Shown here one piece after another: positions 8,100 through 15,362 of a stretch of DNA of 42,484 bases. Position 1 is the stretch's first letter. Each line of letters begins with the position of its first letter. This DNA is from Microvirga zambiensis WSM3693 (GTDB lineage Bacteria > Pseudomonadota > Alphaproteobacteria > Rhizobiales > Beijerinckiaceae). The notes beneath the pieces were generated by a model, which was given only the letters and a program-made list of their open reading frames with translations, was not told the origin of the DNA and made no database searches. The translations under genes and the position numbers were made by a program. The stretch spans positions 1-42,484 of the forward strand of contig NZ_JAERQD010000050.1 of assembly GCF_016735695.1 (NCBI RefSeq). The letters run 5' to 3'.

Positions 8100-9467
8100 T
8101 CAAGCCGGAAGCCGCACCGTCGCGCGCAAGCCCCCGAGCGGGCTCTCGCCCAGCACGATGTCGCCGCCATGGGAGCGTGCGACATCGCGGGCGATGGCGA
8201 GGCCGAGGCCCGAGCCGCCTTCGTCCTGATTGCGGGCCTCGTCGAGGCGCACGAACGGCTTGAAGACCTCTTCGCGCTTGTCGGCGGGAATGCCGGGCCC
8301 GTCGTCGTCGACGTGCAGGATGAGCCAGCGCGTTTCGTGATTGGCCGTGATCTCGATCCTGTCGCCGTGCCGCGCCGCATTGCCGACGAGGTTGAACAGA
8401 AGGCGGCGAAAGGCGTCGGGCCGCACGATGATGATCGGGTCGCCGACGATGTCGAGCTCGGTCACATGGCCCTGCCGTTCTGCGTCCGACTGCACTTCTT
8501 CGAGGAGCTGGCGCAGATCCGTCGGAATCGCCTGCTCGCCGGCATCGCCGCTCTCGCCGCGCGCGAAGGCGAGATAGCCTTCGAGCATGCGGCTCATCTC
8601 GTCCACATCGCGCTTGAGATCCTCGACCTCCGGTGTCTGATCGAGGAAGACGAGAGAGAGCTTGAAGCGCGTGAGAATCGTGCGCAGGTCGTGGCTGACG
8701 CCGTTGAGCATCGTCGTGCGCTGCTCGATGTTGCGCTCGATGCGCCGCTTCATCTCGAGGAAGGCGTGGCCCGCCTGACGCACCTCTCGCGCGCCGCGCG
8801 GGCGGAAATCGATCTCACGCCCCTTGCCGAGGGATTCGGCCGCTTCCGCAAGGCGCAGGATCGGCCTGATCTGGTTGCGCAGGAACAGGATCGCGATGCC
8901 GAGCAGCACGAAGGACGAGCCGCCCATCCATACGAGGAAGATATGCGAGTTTGAGGCATAGGCCTGGCTGCGCCGCGCGAGCACGCGCATGACGTTGTTG
9001 CGATCGAGCTTGATGCGCACTTCCACATAGCTCGAACGCCCGACCGTATCGATCCAGTAAGGGCGATCGATCTGGCGTCGCAGCTCGTCGGTGAGAGTCT
9101 CGTCGAGAATGTCGAAGAAAGGCTTCGGGCCCGGCGGCGGCAGGTCCGTGTTGCGCAGGATGTCCACGTCGAGCTGCAGACGCTCCGAGGCGATGCGGGC
9201 AAGCGTGCTTGCATCCTTGTCCTGCGGGTAGCTCTCGTAGATGTCGATCAGCGCCGCGATGTCGGCGGTCACCGCCGAGGACAGGCGCCGCGTGACGAGC
9301 TGATAATGCCGCTCCATGAACACATAGGCGACGACGGATTGCAGCAGGATGACGGGCGCGATGATGATGATGAGCGCGCGGGCATAAAGACCCTTCGGCA
9401 AAAAACGCCCGAACCACCGCGCGGCATGGTCGAGAGGCGTGTAGCGAAGAGTCGCTCCGATCTTCAT
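8100..9467 (-). CDS. EnvZ-like sensor histidine kinase
   Basis: This 455-residue inner-membrane kinase has a first membrane segment near 31-50, a periplasmic domain to about 175 and a second segment near 176-196. A HAMP linker (RPILRLAEAAESLG) follows, then the HisKA box GVSHDLRTILTR with His259, the N box with Asn363 (VGNAARHGD), the DDDGPGIP G1 box (387-394) and GGSGLGLAIA as the G2 box. It overlaps the response regulator gene by 4 bases and is the third gene of the MarR-regulator-kinase run. The signal it senses is unknown. Its stop abuts the convergent LprI-like gene. Confidence 0.93.
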   Translation of the reverse strand: MKIGATLRYTPLDHAARWFGRFLPKGLYARALIIIIAPVILLQSVVAYVFMERHYQLVTRRLSSAVTADIAALIDIYESYPQDKDASTLARIASERLQLDVDILRNTDLPPPGPKPFFDILDETLTDELRRQIDRPYWIDTVGRSSYVEVRIKLDRNNVMRVLARRSQAYASNSHIFLVWMGGSSFVLLGIAILFLRNQIRPILRLAEAAESLGKGREIDFRPRGAREVRQAGHAFLEMKRRIERNIEQRTTMLNGVSHDLRTILTRFKLSLVFLDQTPEVEDLKRDVDEMSRMLEGYLAFARGESGDAGEQAIPTDLRQLLEEVQSDAERQGHVTELDIVGDPIIIVRPDAFRRLLFNLVGNAARHGDRIEITANHETRWLILHVDDDGPGIPADKREEVFKPFVRLDEARNQDEGGSGLGLAIARDVARSHGGDIVLGESPLGGLRATVRLPA

Positions 9468-10180
9468 CGGTCGATCACGAGGCGGTATCCGATGCCGCGC
9501 ACGGTCTGGAGGAAGATCGGATTCGCCGGATCGGTCTCGATCTTGCGCCGCAGCCGGTTGATCTGCACGTCGACCGTGCGCTCGTTGGCGGCAACGCCGT
9601 TGCCGGCAAGCGCCTCGCGCGGGACGTTGTCGCCGGCATGGCTGCCGAGGATGGTCAGGATTTCGCGCTCACGTTCCGTAATGCGCACCATCTCGTCGCC
9701 CCGGCGCAATTCGCCGCGGTCGAAGCGATAGGAGAAGGGGCCGAAATGGACCACCTCCGGCAGGTCGCCATTGCCGGTTCCCGCCACCGGCGTGGCGCGC
9801 TTGAGAATGTTGCCGAGACGCAGCAGCAGCTCGCGCGGCTCGAAGGGCTTGGGCAGATAATCGTCCGCGCCGATCTCGAGGCCCGTCACCCGGTCCGACG
9901 CATCGGAGCGGGCGGTCAGCATGAGGATCGGCACCTGGGAATGCTCACGCAGGCTGCGGGCATAGTCGAAGCCTGTCTCGCCGGGCATCATCACGTCGAG
10001 CACGAGGGCGTCGAAGACGAAATTCTCCGCCTTGGCCCGCGCCTCGGCTGCGCTGGCGGCGGCGGTCACCCGATAGCCGTTCTCGCTCAGGAAGCGGGTG
10101 AGCAGGTCGCGCAGGCGGCGATCGTCGTCCACCACGAGAACGTGCGGGGCGTGGTCGGGAATGTCGATGCGTACATCCAT
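9464..10180 (-). CDS. OmpR/PetR-type response regulator
   Basis: The 238-residue protein has an N-terminal receiver domain with acidic residues VVDDD (16-20), phospho-acceptor Asp62 (LVLDVMMPG), Thr89 and Lys111 (KPFEPREL), and a C-terminal winged helix typical of OmpR (ERTVDVQINRLRRKIE, then VRGIGYRL). It is translationally coupled to the kinase downstream and follows a MarR gene by 33 bases. In Rhodobacter the MarR-OmpR pair PetP-PetR controls cytochrome bc1 genes; synteny suggests a relative, but the regulon here is not known. Confidence 0.92.
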   Translation of the reverse strand: MDVRIDIPDHAPHVLVVDDDRRLRDLLTRFLSENGYRVTAAASAAEARAKAENFVFDALVLDVMMPGETGFDYARSLREHSQVPILMLTARSDASDRVTGLEIGADDYLPKPFEPRELLLRLGNILKRATPVAGTGNGDLPEVVHFGPFSYRFDRGELRRGDEMVRITEREREILTILGSHAGDNVPREALAGNGVAANERTVDVQINRLRRKIETDPANPIFLQTVRGIGYRLVIDR

Positions 10181-10213
10181 CTGGCGTCGGGCTTCTTTAC
10201 CGGGCCCTGCTTA

Positions 10214-10735
10214 TCAGGTTTCGTTGGTCCCGAATACGAGCTGCTTCACATGGGCGCTGTCGCTCGGATCGATGAGGCGGAGAAGGTAGCGGCTGACCGT
10301 TTCCTTCGCCTCTGGCTCCATCCCGGACAGGGCTCGCATGATGCGGCGGGTCTGCAGCTTGGCGAGCTTCAAGGCTAAATCGTGGCCTTTGCCGGTGGCG
10401 AAGAGCAGCCGCTGACGCCGGTCGGAGGTGCCCATCCGGCTCTCGATGAAATCCTTCTCGATCAGCTCCTTCAGCACCCGGTTCAGGCTCTGCTTGGTGA
10501 TCCGCAGGATATCCAGGAGCTCGGCGATGGTCAGGCCCGGCTGGCGGCTGACGAAGTGCAGCACCCGGTGGTGAGCCCGCCCGAAGCCGTACTCGTCGAG
10601 AATCCGGTCGGGATCGCTGACGAAGTCGCGATAGGCGAAGAAGAACAGTTCGATCAGGTCATAAGCCGGCTGCTCGTCCAGGATATCCTTGCCGGATTGC
10701 TGAGACCTCAAAACCGGAATTGCGTCAGGCACCAT
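10214..10735 (-). CDS. MarR-family regulator (PetP-like)
   Basis: This 173-residue winged-helix protein shows the MarR pattern: an N-terminal dimerisation helix, RAHHRVLHFVSRQPG, then the recognition helix region LLDILRITKQSLNRVLKEL, and a wing DRRQRLLFATGKG. It is the first gene of the run MarR - response regulator - kinase and is divergent from ilvE. A perfect inverted repeat lies 16-36 bases upstream of its ATG, a plausible autoregulatory site. PetP likeness is based on the neighbouring response regulator and general pattern. Confidence 0.88.
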   Translation of the reverse strand: MVPDAIPVLRSQQSGKDILDEQPAYDLIELFFFAYRDFVSDPDRILDEYGFGRAHHRVLHFVSRQPGLTIAELLDILRITKQSLNRVLKELIEKDFIESRMGTSDRRQRLLFATGKGHDLALKLAKLQTRRIMRALSGMEPEAKETVSRYLLRLIDPSDSAHVKQLVFGTNET

Positions 10736-10750
10736 CCCTATCCCAAATTT

Positions 10751-10771
10751 TATGTCAGCCTTGTTGACATA
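10751..10771. promoter_or_regulatory. Perfect inverted repeat, candidate MarR operator
   Basis: TATGTCA and TGACATA flank a 7-base spacer, giving a 21-bp dyad between the divergent MarR gene and ilvE. MarR-family dimers commonly bind dyads of this size near their own promoter. A TTGACA (10764-10769) overlaps the right arm. The binding protein is inferred from position only. Confidence 0.5.
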
Positions 10772-10895
10772 TCTCAGGACGATTGTTACTCGTCAAGCCG
10801 CTTCCGCGAAATGAATGAAATTGAAATCGCCTGGAAGCGAGCCGGAAATTACACGACCCCGGTCGCCAGCAAGGTCGGAATTCAAGGAGAACTAG

Positions 10896-11783
10896 ATGTC
10901 CGCGACCCCTTTCGATCAACTTGATGGTTGGATTTGGTACGACGGGCAGATCGTACCCTGGAAGGATGCCAAGCTCCACGTTCTCTCGCACGGTCTCCAC
11001 TACGGATCCTCCGTGTTTGAAGGCGAGCGTGCCTATGGCGGCGAGATCTTCAAGTCGACCGAACATTCCGAGCGCCTCAAGAAATCGGCCCGGATCCTCG
11101 ATTTCGAGATCCCCTACACGGTGGCCGAGATCGACGCGGCGAAGCGCCTCGTGCTGCAGAAGAACGGCATGATGGACGCCTATCTGCGCCCGGTCGCCTG
11201 GCGCGGCTCCGAGATGATGGGCGTTGCGGCCCAGCACAACAAGATTCATCTGGCCATCGCCGCCTGGGAATGGCCGAGCTACTTCGACCCGGCCCAGAAG
11301 ATGAAGGGGATCCGCATCGACATGGCGGAGTACCGCCGCCCCGATCCGGCAACCGCTCCGTCCGCCGCCAAGGCGGCAGGCCTCTACATGATCTGCACCA
11401 TCTCCAAGCATAAGGCGGAGCGGAAAGGCTATGCCGACGCGCTGATGCTCGACTGGCAGGGCCGTGTCGCGGAATGCACGGGCGCCAACGTGTTTTTCAT
11501 CCGTGATGGCGTGGTCCATACCCCGATCGCCGACTGCTTCCTCGACGGCATCACCCGCCGCACGGTGATCGATCTCGCCAAGCGCCGCGGCTTCGAGGTG
11601 ACAGAGCGCCGGATCATGCCGGACGAGCTCTCGAGCTTCAACGAATGCTTCATCACCGGCTCGGCGGCGGAAGTGACGCCGGTCTCCGAGATCGGTCCTT
11701 ACACGTTCCATCCCGGCAACATGACCAAGGTGCTGATGGAAGATTATTCGGCCGAGGTTCAGCCCAAGAGCAAGGCGGCGTAA
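10896..11783 (+). CDS. ilvE: Branched-chain amino acid aminotransferase
   Basis: The 295-residue fold-type IV PLP enzyme carries out the last step of Leu, Ile and Val synthesis. Visible features are LSHGLHYGSSVFEGERAY near the N-terminus, the Schiff-base Lys159 in SAAKAAG, ECTGANVFFI, and DGITRRTVIDLA. GSAAEVTPV comes near the C-terminus. AAGGAG is placed 7 bases before the ATG. It is divergent from the MarR regulator with a palindrome between them. A perfect hairpin with a T-rich tail follows at 11811. Confidence 0.95.
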   Translation: MSATPFDQLDGWIWYDGQIVPWKDAKLHVLSHGLHYGSSVFEGERAYGGEIFKSTEHSERLKKSARILDFEIPYTVAEIDAAKRLVLQKNGMMDAYLRPVAWRGSEMMGVAAQHNKIHLAIAAWEWPSYFDPAQKMKGIRIDMAEYRRPDPATAPSAAKAAGLYMICTISKHKAERKGYADALMLDWQGRVAECTGANVFFIRDGVVHTPIADCFLDGITRRTVIDLAKRRGFEVTERRIMPDELSSFNECFITGSAAEVTPVSEIGPYTFHPGNMTKVLMEDYSAEVQPKSKAA

Positions 11784-11810
11784 CGCTTCCGCCGCATTCC
11801 AGTCCTAGCG

Positions 11811-11843
11811 TCATGCCCGGCCTCGAGCCGGGCATGATATTTT
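11811..11843. repeat. Perfect GTCAT-family hairpin, possible ilvE terminator
   Basis: TCATGCCCGGC (11811-11821) and GCCGGGCATGA (11827-11837) form an 11-bp stem with a 5-base loop, followed by a T-rich run. It is a short member of the palindromic repeat family and sits 27 bases after the ilvE stop, so it may serve as a terminator. Confidence 0.6.
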
Positions 11844-11984
11844 TGGAGCAGGCTCAGAGCAGGGCGGTTCCGCCGCGCGGCCGCGCCTTTCGAACAAACC
11901 GGGAATATGGCGTTTGTGCCGGTGTTTGAGAGAAAACTGTGGATAACGGGGACTAATCAGCCTGGTCAATCCAGCTTTCCTTGA

Positions 11985-12010
11985 GGAACCAAAGTCCTGT
12001 AGGAAGTGTT
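11985..12010 (+). promoter_or_regulatory. Candidate EcfG promoter upstream of DUF3072 gene
   Basis: GGAAC (11985-11989), 17 bases, then TGTT (12007-12010): one base from the alphaproteobacterial general stress consensus GGAAC-N16/17-CGTT. Transcription would begin about 30 bases before the gene's ATG at 12049. Confidence 0.55.
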
Positions 12011-12048
12011 CTCATTTCGGAACAAAAAGAGAACAATTGGAGTCTCCT

Positions 12049-12324
12049 ATGTCTTCACACGACAACGTGACCCGCCCTACTTCCGTTAACCATAAAGCTT
12101 CCGCAGAGGCAGCCAATCCGAAGACACATCCTGATCTTTCCGACAACCAGATCAAGGATCCGGACGAGTGGGTTTCAGGCGACGAGCCCATGACCGGCGC
12201 CCAGGCCTCTTATCTCAAGACGCTGTCCGAGCAGGCGCACGACCCCAGGGCCTTCGACCCGGATCTGGACAAGGCCGAGGCGTCGAAGCGGATCGACCGG
12301 TTGAAGCAGAAGCAGGGGCGGTGA
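12049..12324 (+). CDS. DUF3072 domain protein
   Basis: The ATG at 12049 has GGAG 6 bases upstream; an in-frame TTG at 12037 is less likely. The 91-residue hydrophilic protein has the DUF3072 pattern: PMTGAQASYLKTLSEQA near 51-67, then DLDKAEASKRIDRL near the C-terminus. Function is unknown; members are small soluble proteins common in Rhizobiales. An EcfG-like promoter upstream suggests a general stress role. Confidence 0.82.
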   Translation: MSSHDNVTRPTSVNHKASAEAANPKTHPDLSDNQIKDPDEWVSGDEPMTGAQASYLKTLSEQAHDPRAFDPDLDKAEASKRIDRLKQKQGR

Positions 12325-12342
12325 GAGGTTCAGGGACAAGAC

Positions 12343-12429
12343 GTCATGGCCGGGCTCGTCCCGGCCATCCCGATCCGAAGAGCGCGCGCCTTTTGTTATC
12401 GGGATCACCGGCACAAGGCCGGCGATGAC
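12343..12429. repeat. Composite palindromic repeat, 87 bp
   Basis: It starts with GTCATGGCCGGG-ctcg-TCCCGGCCATCC and ends with a second hairpin, ATCACCGGC-acaag-GCCGGCGATGAC. The two hairpins are joined by about 30 bases, and outer ends are inverted (GTCATGGCCGG / CCGGCGATGAC). The same composite recurs at 22348, 37158 and, reversed, 39354. It fills most of the gap between the DUF3072 and Tim44-like genes. Confidence 0.8.
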
Positions 12430-12528
12430 GGCGGGGCAAAATCAGCTGTCCCGGCCCTTCCGCAACGCTTTGGGCATCACCACATAGGCGGCAGGAGCGT
12501 CGTGCTCCAGAGGGATGAAACAAAGACG

Positions 12529-13572
12529 ATGATGAAAATTGCTTCTCGCCGCAGCCGGGTCATGATCGCCCTGGCGGCCGCTTTGGTCTTAGCCGGTAGT
12601 GCGGCCGAGGCTCGCGTCGGGCGGGGAAGCGGCGGCTTTGGCTCGCGCGGCGCGCGCACCTATACCGCACCGCCGGCGACCCGGACGGCGCCCGAGGCCG
12701 CAGCCCCGATTCAGCGCTCGCAGATTCCGAACCAGGGCCCGAACGTCACCCGTCCCGGCACCCCGGCCCCGAACGTGGCGCAGCCGCGCCGCTTCGGATT
12801 CGGCACGGGCCTGATGGCCGGCCTCTTCGGCGCGGGCCTGCTCGGAATGCTCATGGGCCACGGCTTCTTCGGCGGCCTCGGCGGCCTCGCCTCGATCTTC
12901 GGGCTTCTGCTCCAGATCGGCCTCATGGTCCTGCTGGTCTCCTTCGCCATGAAGTGGTTCCGCAACAGGCGCCAGCAGCCGGCCTATACCGGCGCGGGTC
13001 AGGGCTATGCCCGCTCCATGGGCGGCAGCGTGCCTCCCATGGGCGGTCGGTCCATGAACAGCGGATCCGGTAGCGGACTTGGCGGTGGTCTTGGAGGTGC
13101 ACTGGGCGGCGCGCTTGGCGGCATGTCTCAGCGGCCTCAGGCTCAGGCTCGCCCGGGCGTGCGCGATGAGATCGGCATCGGCGAGCGGGATTACGCTGCC
13201 TTCGAGAAGGCTCTCGTCGAGATGCAGGACGCGTATTCCCGCGAGGACGTTGCCAAGCTCTGGACGCTCGCGACCCCTGAGATGGCCGGCTACATCCAGG
13301 AAGAGCTGAACGACAATGCCGCGCGCGGCGTCGTGAACAAGCTCTCCAACGTGCGCCTCAACCAGGGCGACCTCGCAGAGGCCTGGCGCGAAGGCGCCAC
13401 GGATTATGCCACCGTCGCCATGCGCTTCGGCATCACCGACGTGATGACCGACCGTGCGACCGGCCGCGTGGTCGAAGGCGACCCGAGCAAGGTGGAAGAG
13501 GCGACCGAGCTTTGGACGTTCCGCCGCGATCAGGGCGGCGACTGGAAAGTCTCGGCGATCCAGCAGGCTTAA
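12529..13572 (+). CDS. Tim44-like domain membrane protein
   Basis: Start 12529 (or 12532) gives 347 residues with a signal-like N-terminus ending near GSAAEA. Next comes a low-complexity Pro/Ala/Thr stretch (about 30-85), a Gly-rich hydrophobic region with one or two membrane segments (about 90-145), a Gly/Ser linker, and a C-terminal Tim44-like domain (about 210-347). There DYAAFEKALVEMQDAYSRED precedes VAKLWTLATPEMAGYI, and TELWTFRRD is near the end. Tim44-like bacterial proteins are predicted membrane-attached proteins of uncertain role. A strong terminator follows. Confidence 0.88.
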   Translation: MMKIASRRSRVMIALAAALVLAGSAAEARVGRGSGGFGSRGARTYTAPPATRTAPEAAAPIQRSQIPNQGPNVTRPGTPAPNVAQPRRFGFGTGLMAGLFGAGLLGMLMGHGFFGGLGGLASIFGLLLQIGLMVLLVSFAMKWFRNRRQQPAYTGAGQGYARSMGGSVPPMGGRSMNSGSGSGLGGGLGGALGGALGGMSQRPQAQARPGVRDEIGIGERDYAAFEKALVEMQDAYSREDVAKLWTLATPEMAGYIQEELNDNAARGVVNKLSNVRLNQGDLAEAWREGATDYATVAMRFGITDVMTDRATGRVVEGDPSKVEEATELWTFRRDQGGDWKVSAIQQA

Positions 13573-13597
13573 AAGCTCAATCTTCAGACATACGAAG

Positions 13598-13625
13598 GCG
13601 GCCGGTTCTCACCGGCCGCTTTTTT
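13598..13625 (+). terminator. Rho-independent terminator after the Tim44-like gene
   Basis: A perfect 9-bp GC-rich stem (GCGGCCGGT / ACCGGCCGC) with a TCTC loop is followed by six T residues. It lies 26 bases after the stop codon and just before the convergent DJ-1/PfpI gene. Confidence 0.88.
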
Positions 13626-13642
13626 ATTGAAGATGCCTGTCG

Positions 13643-14224
13643 TTACTCTGCCGCCATGCGACGGCCGGCATGCGAGCCCTCGCGCACCTCCTCGATGATC
13701 TTGTTCACGAAAGCATCGAGATCGCCCGGATTGCGGCTTGTGATGAGACCCTGATCGGTCACCACCGTCTCGTCATGCCACTGGCCGCCTGCATTGACCA
13801 CATCGGTCTTGATCGAGTGGTATGACGTACACTTCCTGCCCTTGATGATGCCAGCCTCAATCAGCAGCCATGGCGCATGGCAGATTGCGGCGACCGTCTT
13901 GCCGGAAGAATAGAAGGCGCGAATGATTTCGATCGCTTTCGGCTCGACGCGCAGTTTGTCGGGGTTGATCTGTCCGCCGGGCAGGACGAGCGCGTCGTAA
14001 TCCGCCGGATTAACATCCTCGATGTCCTTGTCGACGGACACCGTCTTGCCCCAATCCGTCTTGTCCCAGCCATAGATCTTGCCGGATTTCATGCGCGATT
14101 TCGGCGCGGCGACCTCGACGGTTGCGCCGGCATCCGACAGCTTTTCCTGCGGCACCATCAGTTCCGACTGCTCGAAGCCGTCGGTTGCCATGATGAGGAT
14201 CTTGGCCTGTTTGATGTCAGGCAT
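13643..14224 (-). CDS. DJ-1/PfpI-family protein (type 1 glutamine amidotransferase-like)
   Basis: The ATG at 14224 has GGAG 6 bases upstream, giving 193 residues; an in-frame start at 14236 is less well placed. The nucleophile elbow is AAICHAPW, with Cys105-His106, and Glu18 (DGFEQSE) completes the PfpI-type site. The family includes YhbO-like stress proteins, with proposed deglycase or protease activity that is debated. An exact GGAAC-N16-CGTT motif lies 36-60 bases upstream, so general stress control is likely. A divergent EcfG-like promoter drives the neighbouring small gene. Confidence 0.9.
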   Translation of the reverse strand: MPDIKQAKILIMATDGFEQSELMVPQEKLSDAGATVEVAAPKSRMKSGKIYGWDKTDWGKTVSVDKDIEDVNPADYDALVLPGGQINPDKLRVEPKAIEIIRAFYSSGKTVAAICHAPWLLIEAGIIKGRKCTSYHSIKTDVVNAGGQWHDETVVTDQGLITSRNPGDLDAFVNKIIEEVREGSHAGRRMAAE

Positions 14225-14259
14225 GACGTTCTCCATTCCATGTGAGGGATATGCTTGGA

Positions 14260-14284
14260 AACGGATGGAGCGGAGAGGGGTTCC
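14260..14284 (-). promoter_or_regulatory. EcfG-type promoter of the DJ-1/PfpI gene
   Basis: Read on the minus strand this is GGAAC (14284-14280), 16 bases, then CGTT (14263-14260), an exact match to the general stress sigma consensus. The leader to the ATG at 14224 would be about 25-30 bases. It is set back to back with a plus-strand copy at 14292. Confidence 0.72.
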
Positions 14285-14291
14285 GGCCATT

Positions 14292-14316
14292 GGAACCGCG
14301 GCGACGTGGTCCTGTT
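14292..14316 (+). promoter_or_regulatory. Candidate EcfG promoter of the proline-rich small gene
   Basis: GGAAC (14292-14296), 16 bases, TGTT (14313-14316), one base from consensus. Its GGAAC and that of the minus-strand promoter form an inverted pair (GGTTCC...GGAACC) only 7 bases apart, so two polymerases would start in opposite directions from one short region. Confidence 0.58.
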
Positions 14317-14350
14317 GACACAGTCACGGATGTCCAAACGAGGAAGAAAA

Positions 14351-14572
14351 ATGGTCAATCCCGGAGTGCCGACGAACGAGCCTACGCCCGGCGGCAACAT
14401 CCCGAGCGAAGTTCCGCCGGGAACGGTTCCCGATGAGGAGCCGGACATCGGACCGACCGGGCCGCGCACGCCCTATCCCGTCAACGATCCTGGGATCACC
14501 GATCCCAAGGGGCCGGGCTCCGAGCCCGATTATCTGCCTGGCAATCCGACCGATCCAGGCACGCGTCTTTAA
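14351..14572 (+). CDS. Small proline-rich hypothetical protein
   Basis: The 73-residue product starts at an ATG with AGGAAG a few bases upstream. It is very rich in Pro, Gly, Asp and Thr (for example PGGNIPSEVPPGTVPDEEP), with no hydrophobic segment or recognisable domain, and is likely disordered. A near-consensus EcfG promoter 35 bases upstream suggests stress-induced expression together with the divergent DJ-1/PfpI gene. Function is unknown. Confidence 0.65.
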   Translation: MVNPGVPTNEPTPGGNIPSEVPPGTVPDEEPDIGPTGPRTPYPVNDPGITDPKGPGSEPDYLPGNPTDPGTRL

Positions 14573-14618
14573 TGCGTAGATGGGCTGACGAGCGTGGCCG
14601 GCTGCCTGTGCTGCCGGC

Positions 14619-15362
14619 TCAGATTTCGATGATGGCGTAGGGTTTGCCGGTCGGCTTCTCGATATGCTTGGCGACGTTATAGACCGGCTGTCCGCCGGGC
14701 GTCTTGCCCTCGAAGCGGCCGCGATGCGCATGCCCATGCACGATGGCATTGACCTTGAAGCGGTCGATGGTTTCCGCAAGGCGTGAGGACCCTAGGAACG
14801 GATAGATCTCGAGAGGCTCGCTCTCGATGGTCTCGGTGATCGGCGCGTAATGCAGGATGACCATGGAGCGCTTGGCGCGCACCTGACGCATGGCGTTTTC
14901 GAGGCGCAGCGTTTCGTTCATCGTCTCGCCGACGAACTGCTTGATGGCCGGCTCGCCGAAGGAGCCGAGCATGCGACGCCCGAAACCGCCGGCAAAGCCT
15001 TTCACGCCGACGAAGCCGACGCCGTCGATCTCCACCGATTGTCCGTCGAGAACGCGCATGCCGGCATCGCGAAGGATATGCGTGACCTCTTCGTGCGCGC
15101 CGCATTCGTAATCGTGATTGCCGAGAACGCCGACGACCGGGATCGAGCAGGACTTGATGTCCTGCGCCAGCAATTCGGCTTCCTTGGGTCTTCCAAGATC
15201 CGTCAAGTCACCGGCTAGCACCAGAACATCGGCCTCTTTCGAGATTTCGCCGAACAGATCGCGATAGGACACCCAGTTGTCCTCGCGCACGTGAAGGTCG
15301 CCCATGGCGGCGACCTTCATGAGTTGCTGCGGCTCGCTCTGGTGCTGTGGTTCGTCACTCAT
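14619..15362 (-). CDS. Calcineurin-like metallophosphoesterase
   Basis: The ATG at 15362 overlaps the end of the nucleotidyltransferase gene by 8 bases, giving 247 residues. All five metal-site blocks of the calcineurin-like fold are present: GDLH near residue 20, then GDLTD, followed by GNHDYE, a His in VILHYAP, and HGHAHRG near 212. Members hydrolyse phosphomono- or diesters; the substrate is not evident. The tight coupling with a nucleotidyltransferase and the methyltransferase upstream suggests one functional unit. Confidence 0.88.
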   Translation of the reverse strand: MSDEPQHQSEPQQLMKVAAMGDLHVREDNWVSYRDLFGEISKEADVLVLAGDLTDLGRPKEAELLAQDIKSCSIPVVGVLGNHDYECGAHEEVTHILRDAGMRVLDGQSVEIDGVGFVGVKGFAGGFGRRMLGSFGEPAIKQFVGETMNETLRLENAMRQVRAKRSMVILHYAPITETIESEPLEIYPFLGSSRLAETIDRFKVNAIVHGHAHRGRFEGKTPGGQPVYNVAKHIEKPTGKPYAIIEI

